Of a stretch of 64,000 bases of DNA, positions 50,662-62,842 are shown piece after piece (position 1 is the stretch's first letter; each line of letters begins with the position of its first letter). Position numbers and translations under genes: made by a program. The stretch comes from Chlorokybus atmophyticus (lineage: Eukaryota; Streptophyta; Chlorokybophyceae; Chlorokybales; Chlorokybaceae). The notes under the pieces were generated by a model. The model was not told the DNA's origin, did no database searches, and saw only the letters and a program-made list of their open reading frames with translations. The stretch lies in NCBI GenBank assembly GCA_009103225.1, contig RHPI01002204.1, forward strand, positions 124,001 through 188,000, given 5' to 3'.

Positions 50662-51601
50662 ATGAACCCTGATGCTCGCACAAGCTGTTTGAGCGGCTTG
50701 CATGATGGTGTGCCGCAACGTGACAACAACGTGTCTGCACGGTACATCTGTCCTCCGTTCAGTGTGATGCTATTGTCACACATGAGGACAAGACGGCAGT
50801 TGTCAGTGACAACTTGTCACCGTCACGGCAGCATCCGGCACGTCGGGTTGCGTGCCTGTGGCGGCTTCCGTGACGGTAATTTCCCTGAGGTGTTTTCCAT
50901 GAATTGATGGCATCTGGTTAACTTGAGCCCTAGCAAGTTACCTGTATCCGCACTGGACTTCATGGATTATCCAGAATCTCCTTGGCCCCTGTAATGTGCG
51001 ATGTGTGGTAGAGTTGGATTTGCTCATAAGTTTTGGATCTTTTTGCGGCTATGAGCTGGTGCACCACATGTGATGTGGCAGCCAAAACTTTGTCTGGTGC
51101 ACTGCCGACTCGGGAGTGCCGAGCATCCACGATTCCAGTGTTTACTTGCCCGGCTGTGACGAAGCCATTGCGAATATTGATTCCTCAAACCCAGTTGGCA
51201 CCCAACGGCTCTGCGGACAAATGTGGACCAATAGGCTTTTGCCAGTGCGTGTGGATATCAACACTCCTCCGGAGCCCGAAGCCCGCCACTTCAGCAGTCT
51301 GGACAGATTGCACCGATCTTGGCGGAGGTCACGGGGGGTCACCCGCCGTGAGTTGCACACTGCATGTCACTGCTTAGTTTTTACGTTCGGGCACCCGCGC
51401 GACCGGCTTCTGCCCCACGTGCACATTCGCTTTATGGCTGGCAGCTCCGGCAGCCGAATCGCCACGATCTCGGGCAGAGCCGATATTCTCCCTGTATTGC
51501 AGTATCTCGCGTCTTGGAGCGGATATCGTGTTAGGTACGTTTGGGCGCTCAAGGGCGCCCTTTGCGTGTGTGGAGGTAGCCGACATACTGACCAATACTA
51601 G
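50662..51601 (+). other. Possible decayed coding region upstream of the secreted-protein gene
   Basis: Overlapping plus-strand ORFs (50662-50907 and 51116-51601, 161 codons) have mixed composition without recognisable domains. The second has LQYLASWSGYRVRY near its end and a terminal Cys-rich VCGG. Could be chance or an old pseudogene. Confidence 0.25.
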
Positions 51602-51736
51602 CCAGTAGAGCTAAGATGTGCAGGCATTTGTGACAGTGAGGTTGAGGTTTGGCGGCGCAGGCGGCGGCGGGTGTTTTGGTGAAGCTGCCTGTTGGAGACA
51701 GTGGCCTTGTCGTGCGGCTGAAAGTTGTCGCTAACA

Positions 51737-54004
51737 TGGCTCGCGGTCGTAGCGTGCTTGTGGCTTGCGCCCTGCTGCTCGCCGTCGCCGTCCTGCCGGC
51801 GGCTGCGCAGAACGGCACTTGCTCTAAGGCTTGCTTTGATGTCACGAGACCCAATTACGCGACGGGCGGAGGGTAAGCGCAGCAAGCCTCGTCGTTGCTA
51901 ATCTCCTAGCATGCTTCGCATGCCTGCCGTTTGGTGTGTGTGTCTGACATCCTCCATGCATGTGTCCCGCACACACTATCCAACGTACTTGCCTTACCTC
52001 CCACGTAGTGTGCCTCGCATTGCATGTGGGTATGTCTACGTGCGTTGCATGTGCGTTGTTAGGTCTGCGCACGCTTGTATTGTCGGCACCCGGCACGGTG
52101 CCCATGCATGTCGGCATGCTGAGGTGTTAAATTGTGCTCTACTTCAAGGCAACAGGTCGACTGTCTCAATTTTCACGTGCACTCGACAGGTTTTACTTTG
52201 CTGACGCAGCAAACTGCGACCCTAACCTGTCGGACGGTCCATTTTATTACTGCCTGAACGTGACCTCAACCAGCAACTGCCGCCAGTGCAAGACGCCACT
52301 CACCACCGCAACTGACCCTGCATACGTGCTCCCAGACTGCCCGCAGTGCGTTCTGGACCGCTACCCTGACAGCACAGGTGCGCGTTGTTGGGTGTTGGCA
52401 GTTGAGGTTGCTCACTTGGTGCAGTGGTTGAAGTTTGTCAATTGGTGCAGTGGTTCCCAGCACTCCTCCCGGCTCACCTGCGGGTAGCCCTCCATCCGGT
52501 CTGAATATCGATGCCATCCTGAGCTGCATCAACCAGTCCGACCCCAATTTCCAGACCGGCATTGGCTACCAGTACTATGACCCCATATGTTACACGGAGG
52601 TGTCTCTCCTGTGCGTGCAGGCTACCGGCTGCCGTCTGTGCGAGGTCCCACCCTCCACCAGCACCAAAAGCCGCCGCCTGCTGCAGGCACCCCAACCCAG
52701 CGTGGCAGCCCCAGAGTGCCCAGCTTACATTTGCGATTACTATGGCGAGACTGGTTGCCTGCCTCAAGTTGGTGAGTGCAAACTCCTCAATACTGCAAGA
52801 GGTTGAGGAACTGTGGCAATGTGTGTTTGCTTGCGGTCTGCGTAGTGGTTTCTCATGTAGTCATTTTGTGCTGGTAGGTACTCCGATTGTCTTCGACTTC
52901 ACCACTGTCCCTGCGTCAATTCGGTTGACTGGTGTGGGTGGTCAGCTTGTCCCTTTCACGCCAGCACGCCGCCAAGCTTTTCAGCAGGCAATTGCCAATG
53001 TCCTTGGCCCATATGTCAGGTTTGTGATAATTACTAGTGACTTGTGCAGGTGTTGAATGATTGGAGTGCTGATATGTTTCCCCTTTTGCAGCCCTTCCAA
53101 TGTAGAAATTCTCAATGTTCAGACTATTGCTAGTGGCGGTGCTGCTGATGTTGTCGATGTTTCCTATCGCGTGAGGGTCCCCACCACTGCTGCCCCTGAT
53201 GTTGCCAAAGCATTAGATGTGACTCAGAACTCGGCTATCCTCCAGGGCCAACTGGCTGCGGCAGGTTAGTTATTGTTGTTGATGTTCATGTAGAGAAGAA
53301 AGTGTATTTTGGAAGTTCTGTTGTCAGTCAAGCTGGCTTGTGCAACGTGGCTGACTCCCTCTCTGCAGGTCTTGGCTTGACGGCTGTTGGTGTGGCTGGA
53401 TCTGGTGTGTCCGGCCCTGCTCTTGCACCTGCTCCAGTGGTGCCTACCATTCAGATTTCCTATGTGACCGGTGCTTTCCAGATCATTACCTTGACTGACA
53501 ACACCACGAACCTGGACCCAACGCTGTACTCTGACGTGGTTGCTGCTGCTTTGAACCTCGACTTCCTTTAGTAAGTGTCTTCACATGCAGTTGTTGCTTT
53601 TCAAGCTGATGTGAATTACATTCAACTCACAATTGGTGTCTTCTGCTTACAGCCCTGAGAACATCACCTTGACCAGTGTCGCCATTTCATCCTCAAACAC
53701 AACCGTGACAACCCTTGTGGCAAACTACACCATTGTGGTGCTTACTGAGAACGAGCCAGCGCTTCTGGATGCACTCAACAATGCTGACCTAGGTGCCCTG
53801 GCTGCTGCCTTCACCGCAGCAGGCGTTGCTGTCACCTCCATTGTTCCCATTGGCACTATCACAACAGTCGACACCACAGCACCAGCTCCCTCTTTTGGCT
53901 TTGCCCCTGCCCCCTCTCCCGGCAATGCTGCTTTCACGCATATAGCAAACAAGTATCTGATAGGTGCTGCCACCACACTGGTGGCTCTCATCTTCCTGTC
54001 ATGA
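51737..54004 (+). CDS. Secreted, Cys-rich, probably GPI-anchored protein (seven exons)
   Basis: Proposed exons: 51737-51871, 52190-52377, 52451-52771, 52878-53019, 53092-53264, 53369-53570, 53653-54004; all introns are GT-AG and phases join. Residues 1-25 (MARGRSVLVACALLLAVAVL) are a signal peptide ending AAAQ. Next come Cys-rich blocks with CRQC, CPQC and CRLC pairs around a Pro/Gly hinge, and a RRLLQ stretch common in green algal extracellular proteins. The second half has two or three related beta-rich units (VVDVSYRVRVPTTAAPDV, TVTTLVANYTIVVLTENEPALL) with Ala/Pro hinges. The C-terminus ends in a hydrophobic tail (YLIGAATTLVALIFLS) after a small-residue stretch, as for a GPI signal. Likely at the cell surface or wall; family not named. 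No damage seen. Confidence 0.8.
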
Positions 54005-55290
54005 AGTAGATAGTGTATGCATTTCCCTTGTCAGTTTTCTATTTGGCCCTTAGAATAGGTGTAGTGAGGGTTCTTCTTGCAAGATTCTTCGCCCTTTGTT
54101 CATAATTTACCGGTCAGTGGTCATTATGTTGTGACAACTGTGCTGTGCATGACTGTTATGTCTGTTAGCCGTCATGCGCTCTGTGATCAGTTTGATATGT
54201 GCTTTGCTTGTGTCACATTGCCTATGAATATGCGTCATCCCCTGGCTGTACGACTGGACAGCATGTGCATCAAATTCTACAAAGTGATGTGTGACAGCAA
54301 CATGCATGTGCAATGCATATACGGCAGTGAGAAGCAGCAGCCGTGGTGGATAGGTCCAATTATACTGTTAGGCTAGCATGATGTCGTGTGGTAAACACCT
54401 AATTGGCCGTGCAATAAGTCATTTGAATCTTGTGGTGCAAGCCGCCTGGCTACTGTGGAAGATGTTGCACGTACTGACTATGGGGTATAGGAGGTTTAGA
54501 TCCACTGCACTGTAACGCAACAAGTACAGTACCACAGCCATCCAATCAGAGAAGCTGTGACTTACGGCAAGGGCAAGCGCAATCATAGCTTGTAACTACG
54601 TGCCCTAGTTCAGTGCATGAGTGTGGCGGAGCAGGAGGTGAAGCAAGAAACGACGGCAACCAATCAACCTGTTGGCCACAGCCGCTGGTGAGTAGAGGTG
54701 GTAGTAAACTGCGGCAGCAGCAGGACATGCACAGATAGCAGCACAGCAGCAAAACTAGGTGGGGCGGGGTGGGATGGTGATGTTGTTGCTGTTGTGCTAT
54801 GCAGTGCTGTAGTGGCAGGCGCAGCCACCTTCATCAGCTGCGCCGCTCCTGCACTTGCTTGTGCAAGGCTTGTTTGTGGCGCTGGTGAGTGGCTGCAGAC
54901 GATTCTTCAGCAGCAGCGGTCTGTTGCGTAATCATGCAGTAGCAAACTACTCAGTTTGCAGTTAGTACAACGCGTGCAAGCAGTCCAGTTAGTTCATCAA
55001 CAAGCAGCGCATGGCAAGCATATACGTACTCGTTAAACACTATTGGCATTAACCAAACACGCGCGGTCATGTCCGTACCTAGCCACAACCTTGGTAGGCT
55101 GGTCACGCCGCTATGCGAAACACGCGGACGTGAGTGTTCACTGATACACTGAACACATTCAGTTACTCACAATCATCCCCAGTTACACCATTAGTGGCAT
55201 GCATAATGTGACATGCCTAAGTCAAGCATTCACAACATTAAAGGTCTTATATTACCCTTTTATGTCACACACCACACAGGTTCTATACTA
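54005..55290. other. 3' flank and intergenic DNA
   Basis: The 3' UTR of the secreted-protein gene probably lies in the first few hundred bases. No further gene supported. Confidence 0.4.
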
Positions 55291-55295
55291 GGGAC

Positions 55296-55318
55296 CCTAC
55301 TCGCCCGAGGCGAGTAGG
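55296..55318. repeat. Perfect hairpin, 10-bp stem
   Basis: CCTACTCGCC, loop CGA, GGCGAGTAGG. Confidence 0.85.
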
Positions 55319-55616
55319 CACATTAGCTGCCAAAGCGTAGTAAAAGAGTGGATACCATAACGAGCTAAGACTGCCGCTTTTATATTTCACGGACTAATTT
55401 TAAGCTAATTACAAATGCCTATCTATTATTATTTAACTATAAAAACGCCTGCTCAATCGTAGCTAAGCATTGTAACAAGCGTTTATTGGCCGTAATATTA
55501 CTACGTTCTATTCGGTCAGTCAGTTACAGCTTATAAACACTGCAACAGCCGATCTTATCTGGTAACACAACCGTCAGCTAACAGCGCTGACGTGTATGTA
55601 GTACGAGCAGTACGGC

Positions 55617-55640
55617 GGCTACTCAATTGCGTGAGTAGCC
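55617..55640. repeat. Perfect hairpin, 9-bp stem
   Basis: GGCTACTCA, loop ATTGCG, TGAGTAGCC. Shares the TACTC/GAGTA core with the hairpin at 55296; the two may be ends of a small non-autonomous element. Confidence 0.75.
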
Positions 55641-56899
55641 ATTGTACTACTCGTATTGCTACGACACCACCACAGCTGTGGTAGGCCGGTCCTCCTCATT
55701 CATTCCATTATGTGTCGTCAGTTGTTTATTCTCAGCACCATATGGTTTCACTTCATCCTGTCTCATGGTCTATGCTTGGTTTTGTCAACATTAAGTTACC
55801 ATACTTTCCTTTTCATCAGCCCGGGTCAGCACCAATTGCCTGTTTGCAAATGACACTGTCGCATGGCTGCTGACAACTTATCAGTGCCAACCAACAACAC
55901 TTCCTTGAGTGCAAAACAAATGTACACATTGATAGGCCAAGTGGCCTTCTCCATTGTGATTGAAGGTTGCATCAAACGTCCCTCCAAGGCATAGTAGCGA
56001 CCATCAGCACTCTTCAACGAGGTTGAGGATGGTACCACTTCGTCCTTCAATGCAAGCTTGTTATGCAAGCCCTTGCTCATGACAGTTGTCATGCCTATTG
56101 CACGCGCATACCAGCCTTCATCGCGCATGCCTACATCAAAACCATCGCCCGGCCTACCAGCATACCAACGCGCGCGCGTCACTAACCAGTAGCTAGGTCA
56201 TAACGCTAGAATAGATCGCGACCATAGCCTACATAGGCACCGCGCGTAGCTGTTCAGTTGTGAGTTCAGTTAAGGTGTGTTCTACATCGAGTGGAAATTG
56301 CTGCGAAAATGGCCTCGATATGACAGTTAGCTTATATTCTGAACAATCATAAATTAACTTGTATAAGTAGTCACGGTGTTCACCGGATCAGCTGGTGACA
56401 CTGTGAGTGAGAAAGCTAAGCGCTTGTGAAGCGACTTGAACTGCGAACACGCCATCCCGGTTTTTAAGAAACCCCTTACTGTGTGAAAGCCTGTGCATGC
56501 TCGTGTGCATCGTGCTTGTCATTGCTGTGAGCTTGGTGTGCCTGGTTGCAGTGTGGTTGCTGGCATCAGTCAGGGCATAGTATCCACGTGTTGCTTGCTC
56601 ATTCACCTCACTTGACAGTGTAACACATTTCCGCTCATGCAAAGAACTGTGTAAACAGCACTACCTATAGTAGTGGCTTGTTGACTCACAGTGTCACCCT
56701 CTTTGCTCAAGTGAGTGCGTTGCATTCTGCATCAAATCGTGCAGTCTGTATCTAGGGACACACCCTTATGCATTCGTTATCACTGTCATTACATAGTGCA
56801 CACACAAGCACTAGTGTGGTGAGTGGTAGCGGCATCGCGACAGGCAGTAGAGCACAAACACTCTACCCTGCATACACTTTCACCTGTGGACTAGCTGTA
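55641..56899. other. Intergenic DNA, no gene supported
   Basis: A 118-codon minus-strand ORF (55826-56182) and an 84-codon one (56388-56642) have no recognised domain. They are left unassigned. Confidence 0.4.
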
Positions 56900-58627
56900 T
56901 GAGCAGGCCCACCCCGTTCTCTTCAAAAGACGAGGGTGACCTCAGCAGCTAGAGCCCAACCTCCGATCTCACCTACAAGCGGACCAGTGACGGGAGCAAC
57001 GATCGTAGCAGCAGAGGCTCGTGTTCTGTCTCTGGCTTTACTTCGTTCCTGTCTACTCCTCGGCATCGAGCTTCCCCACTCTCGTTTGACAGTGACGACT
57101 ACGAGATGGAGTCTTCCAGCTCAACCACGTCCCTGCGCTTTTCCGGACGTGCTGGCACTACCTCGCTTGACGAATTCATCATCAAATTCCATTCCATGAT
57201 GCGACAGCAGGCTCCGAAGAACAAAGACTGGTCAGATGCGATTTCTTTTCACATTTCTGCTCAGTATCTAGACCATGAAGCACATGATGTCCGGAAGTTT
57301 GTTGCTGAACTGCATCGAGTTGATGGCTATGGCGAGCTCATCAGCACCATAGCACCCTCGTTATGGCACAATCCAGCAGCCGGCTTTCCACCTGCCACTC
57401 CCGCTGCAATCACCGGTTTGTCCATAGCGGCAACCGTTGACAGGGCAGAGGAGAAACCTGAGTTGGTAATCGTCAACTTGACCCTGCAGAAATTGAGATC
57501 AAGACGGCCGCGCGACGAACCCGGATCGTAGACCGTTCTGCTACTATCTTTCGAAGAACAGCGAACTGCAGCTGTTGAGGTGGGCACACCCCTACCTTTG
57601 GCAACACCTGGCTCTCGTGCGGGAGGCAGTGCTTTCGCCCTCGGGTCAGTCGCACTGCGCGCACTAGCCATCATTGTAGGTGCTGCCATCTTTGACTCTC
57701 CCCTCAAGGATCTATACGCTGCACTTCGCCGCACCTTCCCACCGTAAACCACTAGCAAAGTGAAAGAGTTGAGGCGGTTCCGACGCAAGCCCAACGAGGA
57801 CCCTCCACGCCTGTACTCAAGACTGAAAGGACAGTTGAAGAACAATGACTACAAGGTCGTCAGTGACGAGTATGCTGCAGTGGTATATGTCAATGAGTTG
57901 GATGCCACCCTGAGCGAGTCGACGCACCTGACCCCGAACTATAGCAGGCCCCTTGGCTACACGCTTAAGGAAGCTTTCGAGACTGCACAAGGCATCCAAG
58001 CGCTTGGTGTATGAGAAGGCAGTGCTGAACACCAACCGCAGTGCCTCTCGGCCTGTAGCCAGCACAACTACCGAGCTTCCTCGCCGCGAATGTGGCCGGA
58101 ATGCTCCCACAGCACGCGACAAGGGGAAACGGTCAGCGCATACTGCTTTGCCTGCCCTTGTCCTGTGTCATCACTATGGACGGCATGGGCACTACCAAAA
58201 GGAGTGCACCGAAGAGTACTCAACCCTGGTCTGCGACTACTGTCACAAGATAGGCCACTTGGAGTCAGTCTGCTGCCCCAGGTTCCCTGAGTTGAGATCG
58301 GCCAACGGCTACGACGGCAACAACTCTGATGGCTACAACAGCAACACTAGAGGCCACAACGGCAACAACTCTGGTGGCTACAATAGCAACCATACCGGAG
58401 GCCATAACAACAACAATGCCAATGCTCGCAAGGAAGAGCAAGGCTACAGGAGGAAGAATCGTCCTCCTCATCGCAAGGGACTGGAAGCACCTCCGCGCGC
58501 TGCTGCTGTTGCCGCCCAGGCTTCAGTCAACCCGCCAGCTGATGACCATATTGTTGCCCTCATGGCACGCTTGGAGGAACACAAGGAGCAGGACTACCGC
58601 GCCTGTTACTCTTTCCGGTGGGCACTC
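56900..58627 (+). pseudogene. Retroelement gag with two zinc knuckles
   Basis: Frames in order: 57106-57531 (SLRFSGRAGTTSLDEFIIKF, then DWSDAISFHISAQYLDHEA, a gag opening), a shift, 57690-58014 (LYAALRRTFPP, stop, then VKELRRFRRKPNEDPPRLYSRL, a retrotransposon gag core), a shift, and from about 58000 the tail with two knuckles: CHHYGRHGHYQKEC (second Cys lost) and CDYCHKIGHLESVC near 58165-58275. A Gly/Asn repeat (GYNSN, GHNGNN) follows. The text after 58620 belongs to a different gag start, so this element is cut before its protease. Confidence 0.72.
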
Positions 58628-60822
58628 ATGGCTCCAAAACGCACGAGAGACAACCGCACTCCGTCACGCGTTCAACCATCCCGACGAGGTCGAGGGGAAG
58701 CCGCAACATCGGCAGCAGCTACCTCCTTTGAAGCCACCAGTGGTACTGCACCAGCAGCAACAGTTACACCGGCTACGACGTCGACTTCGTCAACGTCATC
58801 AGCAACTACTCCAGTTGCACCAGAAGTTGGTACATCAGCGAGCGCCGTGACGCCAACACTGGTGAGCATGCTGGTGACAGCCACTACTGTCACCGATGTT
58901 GTAGCTGTAGGTCGCACCGGTCCCGCTCCAACTGCAGGACCACCTGTGTCAGCGAGCGTTAAGACCACTCTCGCGCCACTGAGCGGCACTCTTGCAACCA
59001 CCGACAGTGCCATCGTCGAGCCCGCTGCCACTGCAGCAGCGCGCGCAGCTACACTTGCCTGCCCTCGACGTCACTCAGCCTGTCCCGCAAGCTGAGCGCG
59101 CATGGGAGACCATCATGCGTGGAGCAAATCCCACTACCATTGCTTTTGGGCGCGGAGGAGAGCGAACAACACATGTTGAACGCAGTGACCGCCTCTTCCC
59201 ACTGCATAAATATCACACCCTGCCAGAACAGACTCAACGGCAATTGAAGGATGAGATCCTCGCCGGCGCCTCCCAAGCGAAACCGCGCCTTTGTGGTCAG
59301 AACACCTGTTGTATAAGAGTTGGCACTACAGCTGTTCTGGACTCTGCATAACAACATGCAGACTGCGCCACGCCAGCCCGCACCAGTCCGTCATGAACCT
59401 TTCGAGCCAATCCCGCTGGACACGTATTGGGACCGGCAACCCAACGTACAGCAGCACACCGCTGATGCTGCCGACATGCCTCTGGGTGACAACAAAGCAC
59501 TGAGGCCCATCAATACCGTTCGGCTTCATGAGCGCTACACCGCTCTGGAACAGGCGTTCACCTGGCGACAGGACCAAACGGCAGCAATCAATGCAAAAGC
59601 GCAAGCCCTTGGCGCTGCTTGCGCTTTCGTTCCTTAACCAACAGTCGCTGGCCCATCATTCAGCACGACACCCTCGTTGGTGAACCCGACATTGACCAGG
59701 CGAGGGCGTTGGCTCAACAAAACAGGGGGTTGATTGCCCCGCTGCTGCTCGCCTTGTTAGAAGACTTGCCTAACGATCAACGGGATCCAGGAAGAGGCTA
59801 CCTCACACCACAAGGGTGTACACAACGGGATGGAGCAGGCTCGATTGGAGAACAGCAACTTCGCACTGCGCTGTTGCGATAAGCAACTATGCTACATCGA
59901 CAAAAAGGCATCGGCCTGAGACGGATGTTGGGGATGCGAGAAGGTGGCAATGCAGCTCGAGCAAGATTAGTGACTTGACTAGCCACCAATCACCTCGCAG
60001 TCCCTTTATTCGCATTCGGCACCAGATTCTCATGGTTGGACGCCTTCTTTCGCTCGCTACGGCAAGCCTATCACGAGGTTGCCTCGGCAGCCACTGACAC
60101 CTTAGAAAGAAGCGCAAGAGGCCATACTGAGGTTGCCAGGGGTGGACACAGCGCGACAACTTTGACGCATCGCAGCTGCTTATGAGCAGCATGTCGAACA
60201 ATTAGAGATTTACCTCGTTGTGCGGGCGCGAGCAACGACGATGCTAGAAGTGGGGGTGGTCAATGGCAGATGGGATGCCTACATGGCAGAGATCCTAAGG
60301 GTTCCCACCATCACTCGCGACATAAGAACGCGGCTCCTGCGCGCAGTGTATCTTCAACCCATGCCGCAGAATCACCGCTGAAGTGACGTGGCCCAACAAT
60401 CCAACAGCCACATGGGAAGTTACACGGGTCAGGGAGGCAGCTCATGCTGTATGCTGGACTTATGTGGAAGAACAGGCTGCACGGGAGGCGGGCCTACAAA
60501 CACCCGGTCCTTCAGTGTTTCCTCAACAGCCACTGGCTACGCTGCCAGGTATGACCCCGGCCACGGAGAGGCACAACCCCTCTGCCCCACAACCAGGGCG
60601 ACCACAGGCAGCACCGCCAGCACCCAGGCCACAGCGTGTATACCAACAGCCAAGACAAGGACGGTTCGACCGCGGACAAGGAGGTTTGCAAGACACAGCT
60701 GGTCGAGGAACGCTTGCCGCACTGCGTTCGACACCACCGAAAGAGGCTGCAGCAGCCGTCACCCCACGCACACGCTATCGACGATTCAAGCGGCTGCGCA
60801 TCCGCGCCAACGCAGCCGCTTG
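58628..60822 (+). pseudogene. Gag-like region of the methyltransferase element
   Basis: Starts MAPKRTRDNRTPSRVQ with a basic patch, then about 130 residues of Thr/Ala/Ser low complexity. In several frames: ERAWETIMRGANPTTIAFG, DRLFPLHKYHTLPEQTQRQL, HERYTALEQAFTWRQDQTAA, NRGLIAPLLLALLEDLP, and WPNNPTATWEVTRVREAAH ending in a Pro/Gln-rich tail with an Arg-rich end. This layout (disordered head, helical middle, proline-rich tail before a protease) suits a gag. At least four frame changes or stops make it non-functional. Confidence 0.55.
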
Positions 60823-60877
60823 AATAATCGCCAATCAAGACAAGCATGTCACTACTAATGGACGAGCACCCAAGCAT

Positions 60878-61152
60878 GTGATGCTGGACTCTGGAGCCCA
60901 GCCTGTCATCATCGGACGTTACCTCGCACGTGACCTTGGCATCACCAGCGCTGAGCTGATGCCTTGCCCATGCGTGCTCGACACAGCTTTCGGCAGCCGT
61001 GACAAGGTGATTGGCATCACTAAGTAGGCCCTCTGCATTCGTATAACAAGGGTGGACCCTTCCCATAGCACCGAGGTCATACATAAATGTGTGGTCACCG
61101 ATGCAGGATCCTTCGACCTGTTGTTGGGACATGACTTCAACTTCCCCTGTTA
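60878..61152 (+). pseudogene. Retropepsin domain of the methyltransferase element
   Basis: HVMLDSGAQPVIIGRYLARDLGI carries the DSGA active-site motif of retroviral-type aspartic proteases, and about 75 residues on is the FDLLLGHDFNF closing motif. A TAG at about 61024 interrupts it (GITK stop ALCIR). It would process the gag-pol polyprotein as a dimer. Confidence 0.78.
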
Positions 61153-61559
61153 GCATGGGGCTGGACTGCTGGACAAAGAAGGCATGGTTTCGTCCTCATT
61201 GGGATGAAGAGGACGGAGAGGTTCAAGGAAACCTGCCTCTCGAGCTTGTGGCTCGCACTCGTTCCCACCGGAGGTCAGCTGTAACAGCCACCTTCAGGTC
61301 AGCTGCGACAGCCACCCACAGGTCGGGTTCGACAATCACTGACAGATCATCTGCGGTGGTCACCCACAACTTGGACCAAGACTCTCCTATCCCATACGAC
61401 GAGTCTGAGGAAGATGCCACTGAAGAAGTGGCCCACTAGAAACCAGCGGAACGCCGCTGGCGTGCACAGGTGGTCGCACATCTACTTCTGACCAGTCCAC
61501 GGCTCACTTCAGGGTTCCCTCTCTATAAGAACCAAGCTGCGGTCCAGGAACAACATTAG

Positions 61560-62600
61560 GTGGCCACTGGAGTAGTGGAGGTTCACGTATACCGTCGCCA
61601 ACAAAGCATCACTGTGTTGGAACTACTTGGAGGAATAGGTAGTGGCCTCGCCGCTGTCCTCAACACCGGGGCGACGGTCACCAAGTACTTCTATTGTGAC
61701 CCGGATCCACACGCACGGATTGCCCTGGGCCACCACCTGCGCCACCTACACAAATGCTACCCGCAGTGACTGCCGCTATCGGCACTGCAAGGCAGTCTGA
61801 AGGCACTACCACAGGACATCCGCTGAATCACTGCGGATCACCTCTTAGCGGTGGGCAACATCGACCTGCTAAGAGCAAAATGAGAGTGTCAAGGACACTC
61901 CAAAGCAGGCAGCGACGAAGGACTCGCTGATCCTCGCTCACGACTGTTCTGGAAATTGATGCGTGTCATCAAAATGCAGCAGAGCAGCCAGCTGTCCAGG
62001 CCTTCAGAATACATCATCAAGAATGTGCACTCCGAGGACGATAAGCGCCATCACGTGGCCAACAGCTTCCGACAGGGGTGTTCCATACTGGGACATCCTC
62101 TCAAATCAACGCAGCGCGTCATGGCTTTCGTGCTCATCGCGTCCGCGCCAAGTGGACCAACCTGGCTACAGTCGAGGATCTCTCTGCTGCTGAATATATG
62201 CACAGCAATCATCCACGCAATCTCACCATCAACGCTATCCTAAACCCTGGGCGCACAGCGCAACCATTCACGCGATCACCAGCACTTCTACCAGTGCGAC
62301 TAGTTTGGTCAACCACGTCGTGCGCTCCCCACTCGGGCGTCTTGCCCAGGATCATACGCCTTTCGCAACTTAAGCGAAGGCATGGTGTTGAATTCCAACA
62401 CAGGCCGATTGGAGGAACCCAACGCACGAGGGCGCGAACGCGCAATGGCATTGTCTCCAGGCAGTATCACAGGTTCCATGCTGACCGACAGTCAGCAATG
62501 TCAATTGTTGGGACGCGCTGTGGACGAGAACAGCATGGTGTGGTTATTGGAAATATGCTTTGCTCTCCAGGACCGCCATGTGTCCTTTCAGGCGCTCGAA
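61560..62600 (+). pseudogene. DNA cytosine-5 methyltransferase captured by a retroelement
   Basis: In one frame: ITVLELLGGIGSGLAA (SAM motif I, about 61610-61656) with YFYCDPDPHARIA (motif II); then LAVGNIDLL, an in-frame TGA at 61881, and ECQGHSKAG with the catalytic Cys codon 61887-61889; then DPRSRLFWKLMRVI and YIIKNVHSED in place of motif VI ENV. A frame change at about 62110 gives AHRVRAKWTNLA and ILNPGRTA; the first frame returns at about 62350 with YAFRNLSEGMVLNSNTG, ERAMALSPGSITGS and LLGRAVDENSMVWLL, the C-terminal SAM-pocket motifs. Three TGA stops and two shifts show it is dead. It differs clearly from the methylase at 39771-41446. Confidence 0.85.
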
Positions 62601-62842
62601 CACCTGGCGGGGGGGTGGGCCGATCACGTGCGAGAGACCAAGGCAGCACACACCGCCCTCTATATAATCAGCCATATGGAGGAGTATGCAGCGGTCACTG
62701 TGGAGAATATTCCAGTAGTCGCCAACGCTACCTCTTGGTCCCATGGCATTGGACCACTGGCTACAGGCCAGACGCGAGAACAACTTGAGGCTCTCCTTAA
62801 CAAGTGGAGGAGTTCCGCTTTAGCGTGAAGGAAGGGCGTTTG

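Larger units (their letters stand above)
58628..62842 (+). mobile_element. Decayed LTR-type retroelement with protease and DNA methyltransferase
   Basis: gag-like region 58628-60822, retropepsin 60878-61152, cytosine-5 methyltransferase 61560-62600. No RT, integrase or LTR is seen in this interval, so they are deleted, lie elsewhere, or the element was non-autonomous. Copy E of copia family 1 ends it at 62843. Confidence 0.7.

Noticed and set aside
58628-62842. An RT or integrase in the methyltransferase element
   Set aside because: No YVDD/YADD-type motif or HHCC/DDE pattern could be found in any plus-strand frame.
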